From CFX2 sp014338005 (GTDB lineage: Bacteria > Chloroflexota > Anaerolineae > Aggregatilineales > Phototrophicaceae), in the NCBI GenBank assembly GCA_030263555.1, contig SZPE01000001.1:62001-126000 (forward strand): 64,000 bases of DNA, written 5' to 3'. The position numbers and the translations under genes were made by a program. How positions within the stretch are numbered: position 1 is the first letter of the stretch; every line of letters starts with the position of its first letter. The notes below the pieces were generated by a model. The model saw only the letters and a program-made list of their open reading frames with translations. It was not told where the DNA came from and made no database searches. Positions 52,776 to 61,547 of this stretch are shown one piece after another.

Positions 52776-54223
52776 GAACCTTCCTCATCGGCATACAGCG
52801 TGACGACCAGATCATTAAACGCCCACTGGCCGGTTTTATCGTAACGCCCTTCAAGCCATTCCAGCGCCGCCTCTAAATCCGACCGCCCCGCCGCCGCGTA
52901 CTGCCGTTCGGCGAAGTCGAACATCACCCACCACACCCGACGCGCGCCGCCCGCCGCCGCCTCGACCGTTTCATCGGCCAGCAGCCCCAGCGCCTCTTGG
53001 GTGGGCAGCGCCAGCGTATCTTCTCCGCTGCCGGGCAAATCGCGCAGATACCGCTGTGGCAGCGCGCGCGCATAATATACCATCGGCAGCGCCGAAAGTT
53101 TGTTCTGGTGAACAATGATGTCGCCTTCCTGCCGCTGTTCCTGGATGGCTGCCGCCGCTTCCTCAAAGGGCGAGTTCGGGAAGATCGCCCAGGTGTACTG
53201 GTGGTACAGGCCGATTCCGGCCAGCGCCAGCCCCACCAGCCCGATCAATCCCGCCACCGGGCGCGGCAGCCCGCCGCGTGTGAACAGCCACGCCAGCGCC
53301 AGATACAGCAGCAGCGCCGAGGGCAGCAGGCCGCGAATCAGGTACACCGGCTGAAGCTGCGAAACCAGCCACATCAGCGCCGGCGGGGCGGCGGCCAGCC
53401 ACAGCGTCAGCCGCAGCGCATCCCGGTCGGCACGCAGGCGGCGCGCGGTCAGAACGACCTGCACCGCCAGAAACGCCAACATAAAAAGCGCACCCACCAG
53501 GGCGATCATCGAGCTGGGCGCGGGGATGTCCAGGTTGACCGCCAGGAACGAGCGCGCCGTCAGCAAAAGCTGGCCGATGTTCGGCGGCGACAGCCAGTAA
53601 TACGAGCGTACTTTATCAAACTGTCCCGGCAGGTTCACCAGCCAGGGCAGATAGACGATCACCGCCACCAGCGCGCCCGCCGCCGCGCGCAGCAGCAGCT
53701 TCCAATCGCGCCGCAAGACGGGAATCAGCCCCAGCGCGATTAAATAAAAAGCCGCCAACTGCTGCGTATACATCGCCAGCCCGGCCAGCACGCCAAACGC
53801 CGCCCACCAAAGCCAGTTACCTCGGCTGACGGCCTGCGATTCTTCTTCCGCCGGTGTACGAAGGGAGCGGCTGCCCCGCACGAAACACCACGTCGCGGTA
53901 GCCAGCAGCAGCCCCAGCAGCGCATACATGCGCGCTTCCTGCGAATACTGTACATGGAACGGCGCGACAGCCGTAATGAGTGCCGCCATCAGGCCGGTTT
54001 TGTCCCCGAACAGGTCGCGTCCCAGCAGGTATATCAGGCCGACCGTCGCCACACCCAACAGCGCGCTCCACAGCCGCACGGCAAACGGGGACTGCCCGAA
54101 CAGCGACATCCAGGCATTGAGCGTGCCGTAATACAGCAGCGGGTGGATGTCCGCCGCGCCGCCCGCCACCGGCGTCAGCGTGCCGTACAGCATGGCGTCC
54201 AGCCCTTTTTCGCTGAACAGCAC
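52772..54223 (-). CDS. GT39/ArnT-like membrane glycosyltransferase, start uncertain
   Basis: 483 residues from the first standard start (GTG 54223). The reading frame continues upstream to at least 54331 and encodes a first hydrophobic helix (ALLLILLLALALRLVN) and then RPLWYDEAF, the acidic catalytic loop of GT39/PMT-like enzymes. The real N terminus therefore lies upstream, yet that stretch has no ATG, GTG or TTG in frame. Either a rare start (ATA at 54343 or a CTG) is used or an indel hides an ATG at 54324 in the next frame. The rest is typical: HPLLYYGTLNAWMSLFG, RLWSALLGVATVGLIY, about 10 helices and a soluble C terminus. It uses a lipid-linked sugar donor. Confidence 0.82.
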   Translation of the reverse strand: MLFSEKGLDAMLYGTLTPVAGGAADIHPLLYYGTLNAWMSLFGQSPFAVRLWSALLGVATVGLIYLLGRDLFGDKTGLMAALITAVAPFHVQYSQEARMYALLGLLLATATWCFVRGSRSLRTPAEEESQAVSRGNWLWWAAFGVLAGLAMYTQQLAAFYLIALGLIPVLRRDWKLLLRAAAGALVAVIVYLPWLVNLPGQFDKVRSYYWLSPPNIGQLLLTARSFLAVNLDIPAPSSMIALVGALFMLAFLAVQVVLTARRLRADRDALRLTLWLAAAPPALMWLVSQLQPVYLIRGLLPSALLLYLALAWLFTRGGLPRPVAGLIGLVGLALAGIGLYHQYTWAIFPNSPFEEAAAAIQEQRQEGDIIVHQNKLSALPMVYYARALPQRYLRDLPGSGEDTLALPTQEALGLLADETVEAAAGGARRVWWVMFDFAERQYAAAGRSDLEAALEWLEGRYDKTGQWAFNDLVVTLYADEEGS

Positions 54224-54339
54224 AGCAAACGCCTCGTCATACCACAGGGGACGAACCCCCAGGTTGACCAGGCGCAGCGCCAGCGCCAGCAGCAGGATGA
54301 GCAGCAGCGCCGAACGATTATCATTAACTAAGCGGCGGG

Positions 54340-54774
54340 TTATTGATCCCAGACCTCGACCTTTTTGTTCTCCAGCACCGCCCCCTGTTTTTTCAGGATA
54401 TAGACGGTGGTTTCATCCCGGCCATCAAAACTCACCAATTCCCAGCCGTCGCGGCCCAGTTCGTTGAGCGCGTAATAAATCGGCTGGTCTTTCCAGTCCG
54501 GCATGGCGCTGCCGTTAAAACGGTACTGCGTGCCGTAGGAGCGTTTCATTTCCAGCGCGGCGTACTGCCAGCCGACAGTTTGGCCGTTACCGTTACTGTG
54601 ACCATTGCCGTTAAGATGTTGAATCGGTTTGGCTGCCGGCGACATTTCGTCGAGTTTGTCCAGCCATTTCTGCGCTATCGGGTCGTCGCTGGCCTTTTGC
54701 AGCACCATCCGCGCTTTGTCAAACTGTTTGTCTTCAATCAACTGCCGGGCGATTTCCAGTTCTGGCCGCATCAT
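54340..54774 (-). CDS. DUF4177-like small protein with helical N terminus
   Basis: 144 residues. The N-terminal ~45 residues are a TPR-like helical pair (ELEIARQLIEDKQFDKARMVLQKASDDPIAQKWLDKL). A Gly/Asn/His linker follows. The C terminus (~67-135) matches DUF4177: WQYAALEM...LNELGRDGWELVSFDG...YILKK. AGGAG is 7 nt before the ATG. The function is unknown; it is cytoplasmic and sits in the middle of the glycan operon, 9 bp or less from the GT39 frame. A 12-bp perfect inverted repeat lies in its upstream region. Confidence 0.82.
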   Translation of the reverse strand: MMRPELEIARQLIEDKQFDKARMVLQKASDDPIAQKWLDKLDEMSPAAKPIQHLNGNGHSNGNGQTVGWQYAALEMKRSYGTQYRFNGSAMPDWKDQPIYYALNELGRDGWELVSFDGRDETTVYILKKQGAVLENKKVEVWDQ

Positions 54775-54787
54775 AAAACTGCTCCTG

Positions 54788-54840
54788 TGAGTGTTGTTAT
54801 AACATCCAGCCTACCATTGAGATACCCTTAACAACACTCA
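54788..54840. promoter_or_regulatory. 12-bp perfect inverted repeat upstream of the DUF4177 gene
   Basis: TGAGTGTTGTTA (54788-54799) is mirrored exactly by TAACAACACTCA (54829-54840) with 29 nt between. The right arm also pairs locally (AACACT-N6-AGTGTT, 54833-54850). The left arm reaches into the ribosome-site region. It may be a two-site operator or an mRNA stem exposing or hiding the start. Confidence 0.5.
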
Positions 54841-54867
54841 AGAAAGTGTTAAATTCCTGAAATATCG

Positions 54868-56136
54868 TCAGGCTGCCGGCTCCTGCCGCAGCTTACGGTA
54901 CAGCGCCGCGCACACCCCGGCCAGCAAAATCGTCCGCGCCAGCACCAGCATCACAAACGGCCCAACCAGCGCGCCGGCGATTTCGCCGCCGGTATCGCCG
55001 GTGCGGATGAACAGAAACGGATATTCGATGAACACCGCCGCGCTCAGCAGCACGACGACCAACACGCCGTTTCGCGTCGGGAAACACAGCAGCACCAGCG
55101 GCGCGATCTGCGCCAACCACTGCGGACTCCAGCCCTGCACCTGTAAAAAGAAGATCAGCAGCGTGATGGTCACGAAGGCCGCCAATCCCCGGTCATCGAA
55201 GCGCCGCGCGCGCGCGAACACGAACAGCCCCAGCGCCAGCGCCGCGCCCAGCCGCAGCCATCCCGGCACAACCGCCGGGCTGCCCTGCATAACGTTCGCC
55301 CTGGCCGGGTCGGCGCGGTCGGCCAGCGGGCCAAAATTGCCAGTGCGGTAGTTGCCGTCCAGCAGCGCCCACACCGTCTGGTAGGACGCTTTGTTAAACT
55401 GCGCTGTCAGCGAGGGCAGCGTCATAGCGGCATTTTGCGCCAGCAGCGGCAGATAAACCAGCGCGAACACGCCCGCCAGCAGCGCCGTATAACGCGCCGC
55501 CGACCGCCCATCGCGGAAGCACCAGACCGCGCCGACCAGCAGCGCCGGCGTCAGTTTGGTCAGCGCGCCGGCCGCCGCCGCCAGCGCCGAACGCGCATCA
55601 CGTTTTTTGAGCAGCCACCACAGCCCCAGCAGCAGCCAGAAGGCCGCCAGCGGCTCGAACGTCCAGAAGGTGAACACCAGCGGGGCCAGCAGCAGCGCGT
55701 AAATCCAGGCCAGCGCCAACCCGACCGCCGCGCCGTGCAGGTGCGCGCCGATGTTCCGCACCAGCGCCAGATTGCCCACGTCGAAGGCCAGCACCACCAG
55801 GCCGAGCAGCAGCCCGTACCCGGCATAAACGCCGCCCACGCCCTGGTAAATCAGCACCGAAAGATATGTCCAGGCCGGCGGGAACTCGCTCCACCAGTCC
55901 CGGAACGGCGCGCCCAGGCTGTCCGACAGCGCCGCGATATTAAAGTACGTCTGGTAATCGCCGCCGACGGTAATGCCGCGTTCGCCGCCTTCGACCAGCA
56001 GCGGCTGATAAACCAGCAGCAGCAGCACGCGGAAGGCAACAAACAAAATCAGCAGCAGCCGGAAATCGCCCAGCAGCCCTGTAACCGCTGCCTGCTTTTC
56101 CCCGTACACGGGGACAGGGAGAGGGGTTTTAGCCAT
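54868..56136 (-). CDS. GT-C/GT87-like membrane glycosyltransferase
   Basis: 422 residues, ~10 helices. After helix 1 comes GGDYQTYFNIAALSDSLGAPFRDWWSEFPPAWTYLSV, an acidic GT-C loop with an EFPP motif seen in GT87-type proteins; KLTPALLVGAVW and the QWLAQIAPL region follow. The N-terminal TPLPVPVYGEKQ is encoded by a palindromic repeat (56096-56127), so the first ~20 residues may be recent additions. Its ATG overlaps the end of the upstream gene by 8 nt. Confidence 0.8.
   Translation of the reverse strand: MAKTPLPVPVYGEKQAAVTGLLGDFRLLLILFVAFRVLLLLVYQPLLVEGGERGITVGGDYQTYFNIAALSDSLGAPFRDWWSEFPPAWTYLSVLIYQGVGGVYAGYGLLLGLVVLAFDVGNLALVRNIGAHLHGAAVGLALAWIYALLLAPLVFTFWTFEPLAAFWLLLGLWWLLKKRDARSALAAAAGALTKLTPALLVGAVWCFRDGRSAARYTALLAGVFALVYLPLLAQNAAMTLPSLTAQFNKASYQTVWALLDGNYRTGNFGPLADRADPARANVMQGSPAVVPGWLRLGAALALGLFVFARARRFDDRGLAAFVTITLLIFFLQVQGWSPQWLAQIAPLVLLCFPTRNGVLVVVLLSAAVFIEYPFLFIRTGDTGGEIAGALVGPFVMLVLARTILLAGVCAALYRKLRQEPAA
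56096..56127. repeat. Palindromic repeat at the 5' end of a glycosyltransferase gene
   Basis: TTTTCCCCGTACACGGGGA with flanking CAGGGAGAGGGG; it has a CCCCGTacACGGGG core. It encodes TPLPVPVYGEK in frame just after the start codon. Same family as 50918-50957. Confidence 0.65.
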
Positions 56137-57589
56137 TCATAATCTCCCGCGTGAACACCGCTGCCATTGCATCTTCATAATCCAGCGACCAGCCCGGCTC
56201 AACGCGCAGCTGGCGCGCCAGGCCGCTGCCGGCCTCCACCACCACCAGCCGGATGCCATACCGGTTGAGCGTCTCGCGCCAGCCGTCGCCGCCGGTGGCC
56301 GTCCGCAGATAGGTATTGGTCAGAAACTCGTCGCCGTACAGGTCGGTGCGCCCGTCCACAAAAACCGGCTCGTCCGGCAGCATGAACATCAGGTAGCCGC
56401 CCCAGTTGTAGCTGTTGAACATCGGCCCGGCGGGGTCTTCATCGCGCAGATATTCCGCCACCTTCACCGGCAGATAGGTTTCCTGCGCCTCGCGGACGGT
56501 ATCCGCGTCCAGCACCAGCAGCACTTTGGCCGCCGCGCCCAACACGATCAGCGCCGCCAGCGCGGCGTTCAGCACGCCCATACGCGGCGTCACCCGGCGC
56601 GCCGGTTGAATGACCCATCCGCGCTCACTTAACAGCGCGTCCAGGTGATCGGCCAGAACGGGCGTGGCCGCCACCGCGAACACGGCGATATTGCGACCGG
56701 CCAGCAGCCCCATAAAGGCCGTGCCGGACGCCAGCAGAAAATCCGTCCAGTCCAGCCGTTTGCGGCTGCCGCCCGCCGCCCCCAACAGCCCCAGCAGCAG
56801 AAAGATAAACGGCCAGGTCGAACGGTCGTGAAAATTCGGCGAGTTCCATTCCTGGATGAAGTTTTGCAGCGCCCCGATGCTGATAGTCTGGAACGGCACG
56901 GCCAGCATATGCAGCCCGTAAGGGTTCACCACCAGCGCCGCCGCCGAAACCGCCGTCACCAACACCAGCCTGCGGATGCCGCGCCAGGGAATCACGTGTT
57001 CCGCCGTCGGGCGAAAGAGGTTGTTCAGCACCTCACCGGCTATAAAACCACCCAGAAAGATGAAAGCGATGGAAAACCCGGCGTGCAGGTTGCCCCACAG
57101 CCCCACCATCACCGGCAGCAGCCACAGCCGGTCTATACCCCGGCGTTTGTACAGGTGCAGCAGGTATAACACCGCCACGCTCAGGAAAAAGGACAGCATT
57201 TGCGGGCGCGGCGACCAGAACACCGCCGCCGCCGCCGCGCCGATCACCAGCACAAACGCCCGGAGGTAAACACTGCCCGGCGACATTTTATACACAAACC
57301 ACATGCCGCCGGTCGCCAGGGCTGCCGTATAAACCGCCAGCCCCAGATTGCCCGCCGCCTGCCACACACCGTACAGCACAATCTGCGCGCCCCAACTGTG
57401 ATTGATCCAGGGTTCGCCCGCCTTCGTGAACGAAAACGGGTCGGCATAAATCATGCCGTTGGAGAGCGTGTATTCGCCGCAGCGGATGTGCCACCAGGTA
57501 TCCGTATCCGTCGGAATCCGTGCCGCCAGCGCGAACAGCAGCGCGAACAGGATGATGGCGGCGGCGCGTTCAATCGTCAGTTGGCGCAT
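56129..57589 (-). CDS. Polytopic membrane protein, GT-C-like
   Basis: 486 residues with ~11 helices. The first outer loop reads RIPTDTDTWWHIRCGEYTLSNGMIYADPFSFTKAG, a pattern of large bacterial membrane proteins in surface-glycan loci, with Asp residues in the GT-C catalytic position. The C-terminal ~110 residues are extracytoplasmic (FNSYNWGGYLMFMLPDEPVFVDGRTDLYG...). Substrate unknown. The ATG at 57589 is preceded by a 209-bp gap full of repeats, so a fresh promoter could lie there. Confidence 0.72.
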   Translation of the reverse strand: MRQLTIERAAAIILFALLFALAARIPTDTDTWWHIRCGEYTLSNGMIYADPFSFTKAGEPWINHSWGAQIVLYGVWQAAGNLGLAVYTAALATGGMWFVYKMSPGSVYLRAFVLVIGAAAAAVFWSPRPQMLSFFLSVAVLYLLHLYKRRGIDRLWLLPVMVGLWGNLHAGFSIAFIFLGGFIAGEVLNNLFRPTAEHVIPWRGIRRLVLVTAVSAAALVVNPYGLHMLAVPFQTISIGALQNFIQEWNSPNFHDRSTWPFIFLLLGLLGAAGGSRKRLDWTDFLLASGTAFMGLLAGRNIAVFAVAATPVLADHLDALLSERGWVIQPARRVTPRMGVLNAALAALIVLGAAAKVLLVLDADTVREAQETYLPVKVAEYLRDEDPAGPMFNSYNWGGYLMFMLPDEPVFVDGRTDLYGDEFLTNTYLRTATGGDGWRETLNRYGIRLVVVEAGSGLARQLRVEPGWSLDYEDAMAAVFTREIMNG

Positions 57590-57603
57590 AAACCCTCAAA
57601 AAA

Positions 57604-57798
57604 GAAAAGCATAACGCAAAGACGCAAAACATGGAATCAATTATGTATTTTCGATCAGGGCAATCGTATCAAACTGTAATTTCGCGTCACATTAACCCCT
57701 TTCCCGTATACGAAGAAAAGGGGAGTAAGATTCGCATTAAGCCCCCTCCTTGAATTCGGGGAGGGGGTTTGGGGGTGGGGTCAAAGGGCGAAGCCTGC
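57604..57798. repeat. Intergenic cluster of dispersed repeats
   Basis: This 209-bp gap has a short AACGCAAAGACGCAAAAC tandem-like string (~57615-57632), an inverted repeat CCCCTTT...AAAGGGG with a CGTATACG core (57696-57723), and CCCCCTCC...GGAGGGGG followed by TTTGGGGGTGGGG (57742-57780). The last two are the intergenic form of the elements found inside three neighbouring genes. No promoter was clear. Confidence 0.65.
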
Positions 57799-60120
57799 TT
57801 ATTGAGACGATGTATCTTCATGCGATTGCCCTGTATTTTCAATCAAATACACCAGCGCCGCGTCGTCCACCGGGTAATATACCCCCGGCAGGAACCAGCG
57901 CGGAATCGCCAGCCGCAAAAACTGCCCGTAAGCGATATTGATCGCGTCGGCGTCGTCCGTATCCAGCACCCCGCGCGCAAGCCGTTCGCGCGCTGCCGCC
58001 GTTTCCCGCGCCGCGCCAGCCTTGTCCCCGGCCATATGTGCCATCCAGCCGCGCCCGGCGTGTATCCAGGCGCGCTCCTGGGGCGTGATGGCGATTCGTT
58101 CAGCAGCCGCCAGTTGGTTGAGGTCGCCGTCCACCAGCGCGCCAATGATGGCCTTCTGCACGCCGTCCGGCAGGATATTATTTTCCCAGGCTAGACGCGC
58201 ATTATCCAGCCGCCCGCTCACAAGCTGCACGACCGTCATGGCCGGCGCGCTCAACCCGACCGCATAAACATCACCCAGGCTCGCCCGCAGCGCCGAATCG
58301 TCCCATTCAGGGTACAAGATCGCGTCCGGGTAAAGCCGCAGCACGTCCCGGTAGGCGGCTTCTGCCCGCGCCGGTTCCCCGGCAGCCTCCGCCGCCTGCC
58401 CCAGATTGAAGGCATACGGCCAGATTTCCGGGTCGAGTTCGGCGGCGCGCGCCCAGGCTTCTAAAGCGCGTTCGGCTTCGCCCACTTCCCACCGCAGCGC
58501 CGCCAGGTTCGCCCAGCCCAGCGCGTAACCGGGGTCGAGCGCCAGAAACCGTTCGTAAGCAGCGCGGCCCGCCCGCGCCGCGTCCGCGTCGCCTTCAGCA
58601 GCGGCCATGCCGTACAAAAAACCCTGTTCGAGAGGGTACAGGCTCAAATCCGGGTCGGCGTTGATAACCGGCTGGAGCCGTTCCGCCGCGCCCCGGTAGT
58701 CGCCTTCTGCCGTCGCCAGGCGCAGGGCGGCCACATAATCGCTGTAGATGCGGCTGCTCCAGAATCCGCTGACCAGAATCAAAACCCACAGCGCCGTCAC
58801 GCCCGCCGGATGCCCAACCAGACGCCATTTCGCCATCATTGGCTGCGGCTGCGCCGGGGCCACCGCCAGCACGAGCGCGATCAGGCCGGTCAGCGCGATG
58901 GCCGGCATCATCGCCGGGACATCCGTTAGCTGGTGGGCGCCAAACGCGACTACCCCCGCCGCCGCCCCGGCCAGCATGATGCGCCTGCGCTGTTCGTTTC
59001 CCCTCGCCATGAGAGAGAGGGGGTCAGGGGGTGAAGGCTTCCAGTTCGCCCATACCGACCGCGCCGCCGCTACCAGCGTCACGGCCAGCGCGGCCAACCC
59101 CGGCAGCCCGGTTTCGGCGGCAATTTGCAGGATGATATTATGTGCGTGGCTGTGCGGTTTGTCCGGTTCGATGCCGGGGAGACGCACCAGCTCGCGCCCG
59201 TAAGTGAACAGGCCGTGTCCGGTGAGCGGCTTTTCGGCGAACAACTGCGCCGCCGCCGCGTATAATTCCGTCCGCAGCCCCACGTCGCGCCCGGTAACCG
59301 TTAGCGACCGGATCAATAATGCGGACGCCAGCGCCACCACGACCAGCGCCGCCGCGCCGCCCGCCAGCCACACAGCTTTGAGGCCGTTCGGCTGCGCCCG
59401 CCACCAGACCCGCAGCGAAAACTGCCCGCCCGCCCGCAGCATCAGCCGCAGCCACAGCGCGCCGCCGGCGGCCAGGCCGACCCACGCCCCACGCGAGAAG
59501 GTCAAAAACAGCAGCGACAGCGACAGCAGGATATAAACGCCCAGAACGCCCCGAATCAACCGGCTGCGGCTGGCGGCGGCGCGGGACATCGCCAGCGGAA
59601 TCAGCACTACCAGGAACGCCCCCAGGAAGTTCGGGTTGCCGAACACGCTCACCGGGCGCGGCAGCCGCTCCGACCCGAACGCACCCGCCCACGCCGCCAC
59701 CTGCGTAACGCCGAACAGGTTCGCCACCACCCCGCCGACCAGCACGCCGTCTACCAGCATCTCGCGCCGGATGCCGCCGTTCGCCAGCGCGTCCAGCAGG
59801 GCGTACCAAACGCCCATGTAAACGCCCACGTACCACAGACCGATGGCGATTCGCCGCCAGGTGTCCAGGTTCGCCAGCAGCGCCAGGCCCAAAGCCAGCG
59901 CCCACAGCGCGAAGGCGGCATCCAGCGGGGTACGAAACCAGCGCCAGCCGCGCCGCCAGCGCCACAGCCGCCAGCCCGCCGCCGCCAGCGCCATCACGGC
60001 CAGCACAAAAGCGCCCAGTTCCGGGTTGAGGATGCTGTTGAAGGTCGCGCCGATGGTCAGGATGATGCTGCACAGCAAAATGACGACCGCGCGCCCGGCC
60101 AGGTCGGAGGATGTTTTCAT
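57799..60120 (-). CDS. O-antigen ligase/Wzy-like polymerase with C-terminal TPR domain
   Basis: 773 residues. The N-terminal ~490 residues hold about 12 helices with the Wzy/WaaL large loop (TGRDVGLRTELYAAAAQLFAEKPLTGHGLFTYGREL...HSHAHNIILQIAAETGLPGLAAL); the R and the SHxHN-type His are the usual catalytic residues. TPR repeats follow (~515-640, LGWANLAALRWEVGEAERALEAW; LGQAAEAAGEPARAEAAYRDV). It would polymerise or ligate undecaprenyl-linked repeat units outside the membrane. A palindromic-repeat peptide (KPSPPDPLSLMARGNEQ) sits between two helices. It is 5 bp after the sugar transferase gene. Confidence 0.9.
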   Translation of the reverse strand: MKTSSDLAGRAVVILLCSIILTIGATFNSILNPELGAFVLAVMALAAAGWRLWRWRRGWRWFRTPLDAAFALWALALGLALLANLDTWRRIAIGLWYVGVYMGVWYALLDALANGGIRREMLVDGVLVGGVVANLFGVTQVAAWAGAFGSERLPRPVSVFGNPNFLGAFLVVLIPLAMSRAAASRSRLIRGVLGVYILLSLSLLFLTFSRGAWVGLAAGGALWLRLMLRAGGQFSLRVWWRAQPNGLKAVWLAGGAAALVVVALASALLIRSLTVTGRDVGLRTELYAAAAQLFAEKPLTGHGLFTYGRELVRLPGIEPDKPHSHAHNIILQIAAETGLPGLAALAVTLVAAARSVWANWKPSPPDPLSLMARGNEQRRRIMLAGAAAGVVAFGAHQLTDVPAMMPAIALTGLIALVLAVAPAQPQPMMAKWRLVGHPAGVTALWVLILVSGFWSSRIYSDYVAALRLATAEGDYRGAAERLQPVINADPDLSLYPLEQGFLYGMAAAEGDADAARAGRAAYERFLALDPGYALGWANLAALRWEVGEAERALEAWARAAELDPEIWPYAFNLGQAAEAAGEPARAEAAYRDVLRLYPDAILYPEWDDSALRASLGDVYAVGLSAPAMTVVQLVSGRLDNARLAWENNILPDGVQKAIIGALVDGDLNQLAAAERIAITPQERAWIHAGRGWMAHMAGDKAGAARETAAARERLARGVLDTDDADAINIAYGQFLRLAIPRWFLPGVYYPVDDAALVYLIENTGQSHEDTSSQ
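58993..59036. repeat. Palindromic repeat inside the Wzy-like gene
   Basis: CCCCTCGCCATGAGAGAGAG then GGGGTCAGGGGGTGAAGG. Read on the minus strand it encodes SPPDPLSLMARGN in frame, in a cytoplasmic or periplasmic loop between helices. It is the third in-frame member of the family. Confidence 0.65.
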
Positions 60121-60125
60121 GGCTG

Positions 60126-61547
60126 TTATACGCCGCTCATTTTGATGACCTTACCCACCGTCCGCACCATGATATTTAAATCCAGCGCCAGCGATTGGTG
60201 GCGGATGTAATACAGGTCATACTGCAATTTCACCAGCGCGTCCTCGTCGTTCGCGCCGTAGTTGTAGCGCACCTGCGCCCAACCGGTCAGCCCCGGTCGA
60301 ATGACATGGCGCGTGCGGTAAAACGGGATTTTTTCAACCAACCGCTGCACATGCTCCGGGCGCTCCGGGCGCGGCCCAACGATGCTCATGTCCCCACGCA
60401 GCACATTGATAATCTGCGGTAGTTCGTCCAGCCGGGTTTTACGCATCCAGCGCCCCACCCGCGTCACGCGCCGGTCGCCCCGGCTGCTGAAAACCGCGCC
60501 GGTCGCCGCTTCTGCATCAGCGCGCATGGAGCGGAACTTGTAAATACGGAACACGCGCCCGTTCAGGCCCACCCGTTCCTGGCTGTAAAAAATACCGCCC
60601 GGCGAATCGAGCCGGATGAGCAGCCCAAGCAGCGGCAGCAGCGCCCCGAAGGCCGCCAGCCCAACCAGCGCCAGCAGAATATCCAGCAGCCGCTTAAACA
60701 CCGGGTAGGGGTTAAAAATCGAATCGCCTTCGATCGGCAGCACCACCGACCAGTTGTTCATGACATATTCGACCGGCACCTGCCCGGTGATGCTCTCGTA
60801 CAGCAGCGGCATCGGCACGATGGTGATGCCGGCCTCGTAAGCGTCCATCACGCCCTGGAACGTTTCGGCGCTGAGGGCATGGGTCGAGGTGACGATCAAC
60901 TCGCTGACAGCTTCCGCCTGCGCCAGCCGCAGCAGGTCGCGCCCCGTCCCCAGGATCGGCACTTCGCAAATATCAGACCCGAAATCATCCGCTTCCCCGA
61001 TGATGCCGCGAATATCATAGGCGCGGTGAGCATAGCGGCCAATCGCCCCGATGATAGTAGTCGTCGCTTCGTCCGTGCCGACGATCAACACGCGCCGCCG
61101 TTCGCTGGCCCAGCCCGCCAGCGCCGGGTTAAAAAACCGGAACAGGCCGGTCAGTAAAAATGAGGCCACGCCGTAATACAGAATAAACAGGCGCGGCAGC
61201 GCCAATGGCTGCGCCAGGAAAAACACCAGCAGGTAAATCACCAGCATTTGCAGCGTGATGACGAGCAGCCGCTGCGTCGTTGCCATGCGGCTGGTCGAAA
61301 CGCGCACGTCGTAAAAATCGTTGGCGCTGGCGAGCAGCAGCCACAGCCCCGGTAGCACGATGAACCAGACGCTTCGCGGCAGGATGAAATCCAGATCAAA
61401 CCGGTAACGCCCGACCCATGACCAGATCAGCAGCGCGATCAGCACCGCCAGCACCGCTGCCAGCATATCGCCGCCCATCAGCAGCAGGCGGCGCTCCGAC
61501 AGACGAAGTTGCGGGCGGCGGCTTTTGGGGGCGGGCGAAAAAATCAT
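60126..61547 (-). CDS. Polyprenyl-phosphate sugar-1-phosphate transferase (WcaJ-like)
   Basis: 473 residues: four or five N-terminal helices (~25-145), a Rossmann-like CoA-binding-type domain (~148-275, RRVLIVGTDEATTTIIGAI), one more helix, then the bacterial sugar transferase domain (~285-470) with the family signatures VFKRLLDILLALVGL, YKFRSMRADAE, TRVGRWMRKTRLDELPQ and GDMSIVGPRPERPEHV. It transfers a sugar phosphate (often glucose or galactose) to undecaprenyl phosphate, starting glycan synthesis. AGGAGGGG in the end of the upstream gene serves the ATG, which directly follows the TAG. Confidence 0.95.
   Translation of the reverse strand: MIFSPAPKSRRPQLRLSERRLLLMGGDMLAAVLAVLIALLIWSWVGRYRFDLDFILPRSVWFIVLPGLWLLLASANDFYDVRVSTSRMATTQRLLVITLQMLVIYLLVFFLAQPLALPRLFILYYGVASFLLTGLFRFFNPALAGWASERRRVLIVGTDEATTTIIGAIGRYAHRAYDIRGIIGEADDFGSDICEVPILGTGRDLLRLAQAEAVSELIVTSTHALSAETFQGVMDAYEAGITIVPMPLLYESITGQVPVEYVMNNWSVVLPIEGDSIFNPYPVFKRLLDILLALVGLAAFGALLPLLGLLIRLDSPGGIFYSQERVGLNGRVFRIYKFRSMRADAEAATGAVFSSRGDRRVTRVGRWMRKTRLDELPQIINVLRGDMSIVGPRPERPEHVQRLVEKIPFYRTRHVIRPGLTGWAQVRYNYGANDEDALVKLQYDLYYIRHQSLALDLNIMVRTVGKVIKMSGV

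Noticed and set aside
51664..52854. 396-codon minus-strand frame
   Set aside because: An Ala/Gly/Arg-rich alternative frame of the GT87 gene; no start signal or family pattern.
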